Position numbers and translations under genes: made by a program | Part shown: piece by piece, positions 5,695 to 8,408 of the stretch | How positions within the stretch are numbered: position 1 is the stretch's first letter | How the letters are laid out: the number at the start of each line of letters is the position of its first letter | The notes under the pieces: generated by a model | The model's input: the letters and a program-made list of their open reading frames with translations, nothing else | Database searches by the model: none | Told to the model about the DNA's origin: nothing | DNA from: Gammaproteobacteria bacterium | Lineage (GTDB): Bacteria > Pseudomonadota > Gammaproteobacteria > Pseudomonadales > Oleiphilaceae | Direction: 5' to 3' | DNA: 8,408 nucleotides | Assembly: GCA_003695085.1 (NCBI GenBank) | Contig: RFIV01000068.1 | Coordinates: forward strand, 1 to 8,408

Positions 5695-7350
5695 GTGGAA
5701 CGTGAAGCTATGGAGTTTGACGTTGTCATCGTCGGCGCAGGTCCAGCCGGTCTGTCCGCCGCGATCAAACTGCTGCAGCAGGCACAGGAAGCAGAACAGG
5801 AGCTGACTGTATGTGTTGTCGAGAAAGGCTCCGAAGTCGGCGCACATATACTTGCCGGCACCGTCCTTGAACCGACCGCCCTGAATGAGCTGATCCCGGA
5901 CTGGAAAGACAAGGGTGCTCCGCTGAACACCCCGGTGAAAGAAGACGATGTGTTTGTTCTGAAGAGCGAACAGAGTGCCGTCAGGGTGCCCAATGCATTT
6001 GTGCCGCGCAACATGCACAACCACGGTAACTATGTCATCAGCATGGGCAATCTCTGCCGCTGGCTGGCCGAGCAGGCGGAAGCACTGGGCGCAGAAATCT
6101 ACCCGGGCTTTCCCGCTGCGGAAATCCTTTATCACGAAGATGGCAGCGTCAAGGGCGTCCTCACCGGCGACATGGGCCTCGACAAGAACGGTCAGCCCAA
6201 GGACAGCTTTACGCCCGGCATGGAACTGCACGCCAAGTACACCCTCTTCTGCGAAGGCGCACGCGGACACCTGGGGAAGCAGCTGATCGAGAAGTTCAAG
6301 CTGGACGCCGGGAAGGATCCTCAGCACTATGCCATCGGCATCAAGGAGCTGTGGGATGTGCCGGCAGAAATTCACGAACCGGGCAAGGTCGTGCATTTTT
6401 CAGGCTGGCCGCTGACTGAAAGCAAGTCTTCCGGTGGTGGATTCCTCTATCACATGGAGGACAATCAGGTCGTGGTAGGGCTGATTACCGACCTGAACTA
6501 CAGCAACCCCCATCTGAGCCCGTTCGACGAGTTCCAGCGCGTCAAGCTCCATCCTGAACTGCGCAAGTACCTGGAAGGCGGCAAGCGCGTCTGCTATGGC
6601 GCACGTGCGATTGCCAAGGGCGGCTACAACTGCCTGCCGAAGATGACCTTCCCGGGTGGCTTGCTGCTTGGCTGCGATGCGGGGACACTGAACTTCACCA
6701 AGATCAAGGGTGGCCACACCGCCATGAAGAGCGGCATGCTGGCTGCAGAAGCGGTGTTCGAAGCGCTGAAAGGTGGCAGCGAGGGCAAGGACGAACTGAC
6801 GAGCTTTACCGAGAAGTTCGAAAACTCCTGGCTGTTCAAGGAGCTTTATGAAACCCGGAACTTCGGGCCGGCCATGCACAAGTTCGGCACTGTGGTTGGC
6901 GGGGCTATCGCATTCCTGGAACAGAATATTCTGGGTCGCAGCCTGCCCTTTACGCTGCACGATACCCACAAGGACCACGAGATGCTCAAGCCGGCATCCG
7001 AGTGCCCCAAAATCAACTATCCGAAGCCGGATGGCAAGCTGACGTTCGACAAGCTCTCGTCAGTCTTCCTTGCCAATGTGTATCACGAGGAAGACCAGCC
7101 CTGCCACCTGAAGCTGAAGGACCCGGATGTCCCCATCAACCACAATCTGCCGCGCTATGACGAGCCCGCTCAACGCTACTGCCCGGCAGGCGTCTATGAA
7201 GTGGTGGATAACGACGATGGCAGCAAACGCTTCCAGATCAACTTCGCCAACTGTGTCCACTGCAAGACCTGTGATATCAAGGATCCCACGCAGAACATCG
7301 TGTGGACAACGCCGGAAGGCGGTGGTGGCCCCAACTACCCCAACATGTAA
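5695..7350 (+). CDS. etfD: Electron transfer flavoprotein-ubiquinone oxidoreductase
   Basis: ETF-QO is a monotopic inner-membrane enzyme that oxidises reduced ETF and reduces ubiquinone, feeding electrons from beta-oxidation and amino-acid breakdown into respiration. The protein has 551 residues, the pseudomonad length. The FAD fingerprint GAGPAG is at 14-19, with VVEKGSEVGAHILAG (41-55) next. The middle holds the family's quinone and membrane-contact segments, including FPGGLLLGCDAGTLNFTKIKG (319-339, split around the GCDAG core) and FGTVVGGAIAFLEQNILG (397-414). The C-terminal ferredoxin-like domain carries four [4Fe-4S] ligands: C496, then C520, C523 and C526. GTG 5695 is chosen because AGGAG (5683-5687) is seven bases upstream and MEREAMEFDVVIVGAG matches the family's usual beginning. 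ATG 5710 would be too far from that site, and the open frame back to 5638 has none. It is divergent from etfBA, whose product is its substrate. Confidence 0.97.
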   Translation: MEREAMEFDVVIVGAGPAGLSAAIKLLQQAQEAEQELTVCVVEKGSEVGAHILAGTVLEPTALNELIPDWKDKGAPLNTPVKEDDVFVLKSEQSAVRVPNAFVPRNMHNHGNYVISMGNLCRWLAEQAEALGAEIYPGFPAAEILYHEDGSVKGVLTGDMGLDKNGQPKDSFTPGMELHAKYTLFCEGARGHLGKQLIEKFKLDAGKDPQHYAIGIKELWDVPAEIHEPGKVVHFSGWPLTESKSSGGGFLYHMEDNQVVVGLITDLNYSNPHLSPFDEFQRVKLHPELRKYLEGGKRVCYGARAIAKGGYNCLPKMTFPGGLLLGCDAGTLNFTKIKGGHTAMKSGMLAAEAVFEALKGGSEGKDELTSFTEKFENSWLFKELYETRNFGPAMHKFGTVVGGAIAFLEQNILGRSLPFTLHDTHKDHEMLKPASECPKINYPKPDGKLTFDKLSSVFLANVYHEEDQPCHLKLKDPDVPINHNLPRYDEPAQRYCPAGVYEVVDNDDGSKRFQINFANCVHCKTCDIKDPTQNIVWTTPEGGGGPNYPNM

Positions 7351-7365
7351 CCCGGGCGGGTATGA

Positions 7366-7400
7366 AAGAAAAAAGCAGGTCATTGACCTGCTTTTTTCTT
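7366..7400. terminator. Strong bidirectional intrinsic terminator
   Basis: A perfect 16-bp stem joins 7366-7381 and 7385-7400 around a 3-base ATT loop. The GC core GCAGGTC/GACCTGC is flanked by A6 on the left and T6 on the right (TTTTTTCTT). It therefore terminates plus-strand transcripts leaving etf-QO, whose stop is 15 bases upstream. It also ends minus-strand transcripts leaving the DUF1285 gene, whose stop is at 7478. The rest of the 127-base gap shows nothing else of note. Confidence 0.93.
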
Positions 7401-7477
7401 GTCTGCCAGTTTACAATCCGCCGGGTTCCAGCCTGCCTGATGATACATCCTTACCTATTGCATTACGCCATGGGCTT

Positions 7478-8050
7478 TCAACCAGATGAGACCTGCCGGC
7501 TCAGGGGATAGAACTCACCGCCGCTTTGCACACCCCACACCAGTCCTTGCCCGGGTAACGCCCGCTCAACCAGACACTCCTCGATCAAACGGTAATACAA
7601 GGCCCGGCCCGGCACGCCCCACAAATTATTCCTGACCTCCACGTAAGGCAGCTCGACACTTTCTCCTGCGCGCTGTCTCAGTTCAATCGGATGCTCGGCG
7701 GAGACCACCACGTTGTCGCCGGTTTCGGTTTCCAGCGCCAGCCATGTCAACCCCTGATCCTCCAGTATGCGGTAGCGCGTAAAGACAAAGGGCACGTCCT
7801 TCACCTGAATCCGCACTTTCTCTACCGGCGTGACCAGCATGTAGTCATGACCTTCACGCTTGAGTATCGCTGCAAACAGCCGTACCAGCTCAGGTCGGTC
7901 TATCGGGTTCTCCCGATACCACCAGCGACCGTCTCCATCGATACGAATATCCATATCGCCGCAAAAAGGGGGATCCCACTGCTCTACCGGATAGGCCCGA
8001 CGCCCTTCCAGCTGGTCATACAATCGTTTCAGCGCATCCACCTGATTCAT
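7478..8050 (-). CDS. DUF1285 family protein
   Basis: The product is a 190-residue soluble protein that I recognise as DUF1285, a family common in gammaproteobacteria and other proteobacteria with solved structures but no established function. Characteristic segments are QWDPPFCGDMDIRIDGDGRW (24-43), a YRENPIDRPELVRLFAAIL stretch (45-63), MLVTPVEKVRIQVKDVPFV (71-89) and PYVEVRNNLWGVPGRALYY (135-153). No signal peptide, membrane segment or nucleotide-binding loop is seen, and no enzymatic motif is evident. ATG 8050 is chosen because a GGGAGAGAGG purine run lies just upstream and the start overlaps the stop of the upstream radical SAM gene as ATGA. The frame is also open to a GTG at 8065 with no better support. 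The overlap implies coupled translation with the radical SAM protein, so the two may act in one process. Confidence 0.88.
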   Translation of the reverse strand: MNQVDALKRLYDQLEGRRAYPVEQWDPPFCGDMDIRIDGDGRWWYRENPIDRPELVRLFAAILKREGHDYMLVTPVEKVRIQVKDVPFVFTRYRILEDQGLTWLALETETGDNVVVSAEHPIELRQRAGESVELPYVEVRNNLWGVPGRALYYRLIEECLVERALPGQGLVWGVQSGGEFYPLSRQVSSG

Positions 8051-8408
8051 AAGCCTCTCTCCCACTCCTGACGCAGGTGCAGCCGCTCAGGATGATGAAT
8101 GGCCGTATCCAGCGCCGACAACAAGGCTGCCTTGTCGCGATTGAGAATCCCCTTGAGCGGCAGATAATTGGAGGCGTGATCCGACCGGTACACGGTGTGC
8201 TTCAGTTCAAGCCCGGAAATGAACCGCTCCAGCTCGCGGAACAATCCTTTTTGATCAGGTAATTCAAACTCGGGAAAATGCGACCGAATGCGTTCCTGAC
8301 CCAGGGGAAAAGAAACGACCAGGGTTGACAGAAAATGTGGCTGGGCGGCATTCATGAGCCTGGCCGTCTCTTCAGCATGCACCTCCCAGTATCGTGTTCC
8401 CCCAAGAC
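8047..8408 (-). CDS. Radical SAM protein, C-terminal part (partial)
   Basis: The last 119 residues of a larger protein are present, and the reading frame is open through the right edge, so the start and any CX3CX2C iron-sulfur motif lie outside. An internal GTG at 8382 is not a start: the preceding residues (LGGTRYWE) continue the family pattern. The conserved elements are those of the C-terminal part of a COG1032-like radical SAM family: GGTRYWEVHAEETARLMNAA at the fragment start, FLSTLVVSFPLG, YRSDHASNYLPLKGILNRDK near residues 75-95, and a closing LRQEWERGL. The catalysed reaction is not known for this group. Because the radical SAM domain itself is not in view, the call rests on similarity of the tail alone. 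It is coupled to DUF1285 by an ATGA overlap. Confidence 0.7.
   Translation of the reverse strand, partial: LGGTRYWEVHAEETARLMNAAQPHFLSTLVVSFPLGQERIRSHFPEFELPDQKGLFRELERFISGLELKHTVYRSDHASNYLPLKGILNRDKAALLSALDTAIHHPERLHLRQEWERGL

Noticed and set aside
5590..6396. Minus-strand open frame of 268 codons opposite etf-QO
   Set aside because: It is antisense to a strongly conserved enzyme and has no family resemblance. The same applies to the frame at 6400-6978.
7411..7418. Third copy of TTTACAAT, also seen at 124 and 182
   Set aside because: An isolated AT-rich 8-mer with no symmetry or spacing pattern at this position; most likely chance.

Overview
The window looks like chromosomal DNA from a GC-moderate, aerobic gammaproteobacterium, probably a marine hydrocarbon or lipid degrader of the Alcanivorax/Marinobacter/Pseudomonas kind. 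The main reason is the electron-transfer-flavoprotein block: etfB-etfA facing etf-QO across a shared regulatory region, with proteins very like the pseudomonad set in motif and length. The DUF1285 gene at the right end also fits this group. The genus is inference. No tRNA, rRNA, CRISPR array, insertion sequence or phage gene was seen.

Layout. Bases 1-78 are the last 25 codons of an unidentified plus-strand gene, followed by a likely intrinsic terminator (140-171). Bases 214-2899 hold a tightly coupled plus-strand pair: a CrtI/RetSat-type FAD oxidoreductase and a ferredoxin-NAD(P)H-reductase-type flavoprotein with a C-terminal [2Fe-2S] domain. Their reading frames overlap by 8 bases. A TetR-family regulator with a WHG-type C-terminal motif (3527-2907, minus) converges on this pair with a 7-base gap and a 13-bp perfect hairpin at the junction. 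Upstream of it on the same strand lie etfA (4532-3603) and etfB (5283-4534), separated from tetR by a terminator hairpin. A 411-bp divergent region (5284-5694) contains a perfect 20-bp palindrome at 5520-5539, then etf-QO on the plus strand (5695-7350). A strong bidirectional terminator (7366-7400) separates etf-QO from a minus-strand pair: a DUF1285 protein (8050-7478) and the C-terminal part of a radical SAM protein cut by the window edge.

How the genes work together. EtfA/EtfB collect electrons from acyl-CoA and other flavin dehydrogenases, and ETF-QO passes them to ubiquinone in the membrane. The palindrome between the two units overlaps a good etfB promoter and is a convincing shared operator, reminiscent of PsrA-type fatty-acid-responsive TetR sites. 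The flavoenzyme/reductase pair is the least explained part. The plausible reading is a two-component redox system in which NAD(P)H electrons pass through the FAD/[2Fe-2S] reductase to a CrtI-fold enzyme acting on a hydrophobic polyene, lipid or terpenoid substrate. Substrate and direction of reaction cannot be told from sequence. The neighbouring TetR gene is a candidate regulator of this pair, and an imperfect palindrome over the pair's -10 region is a candidate site.
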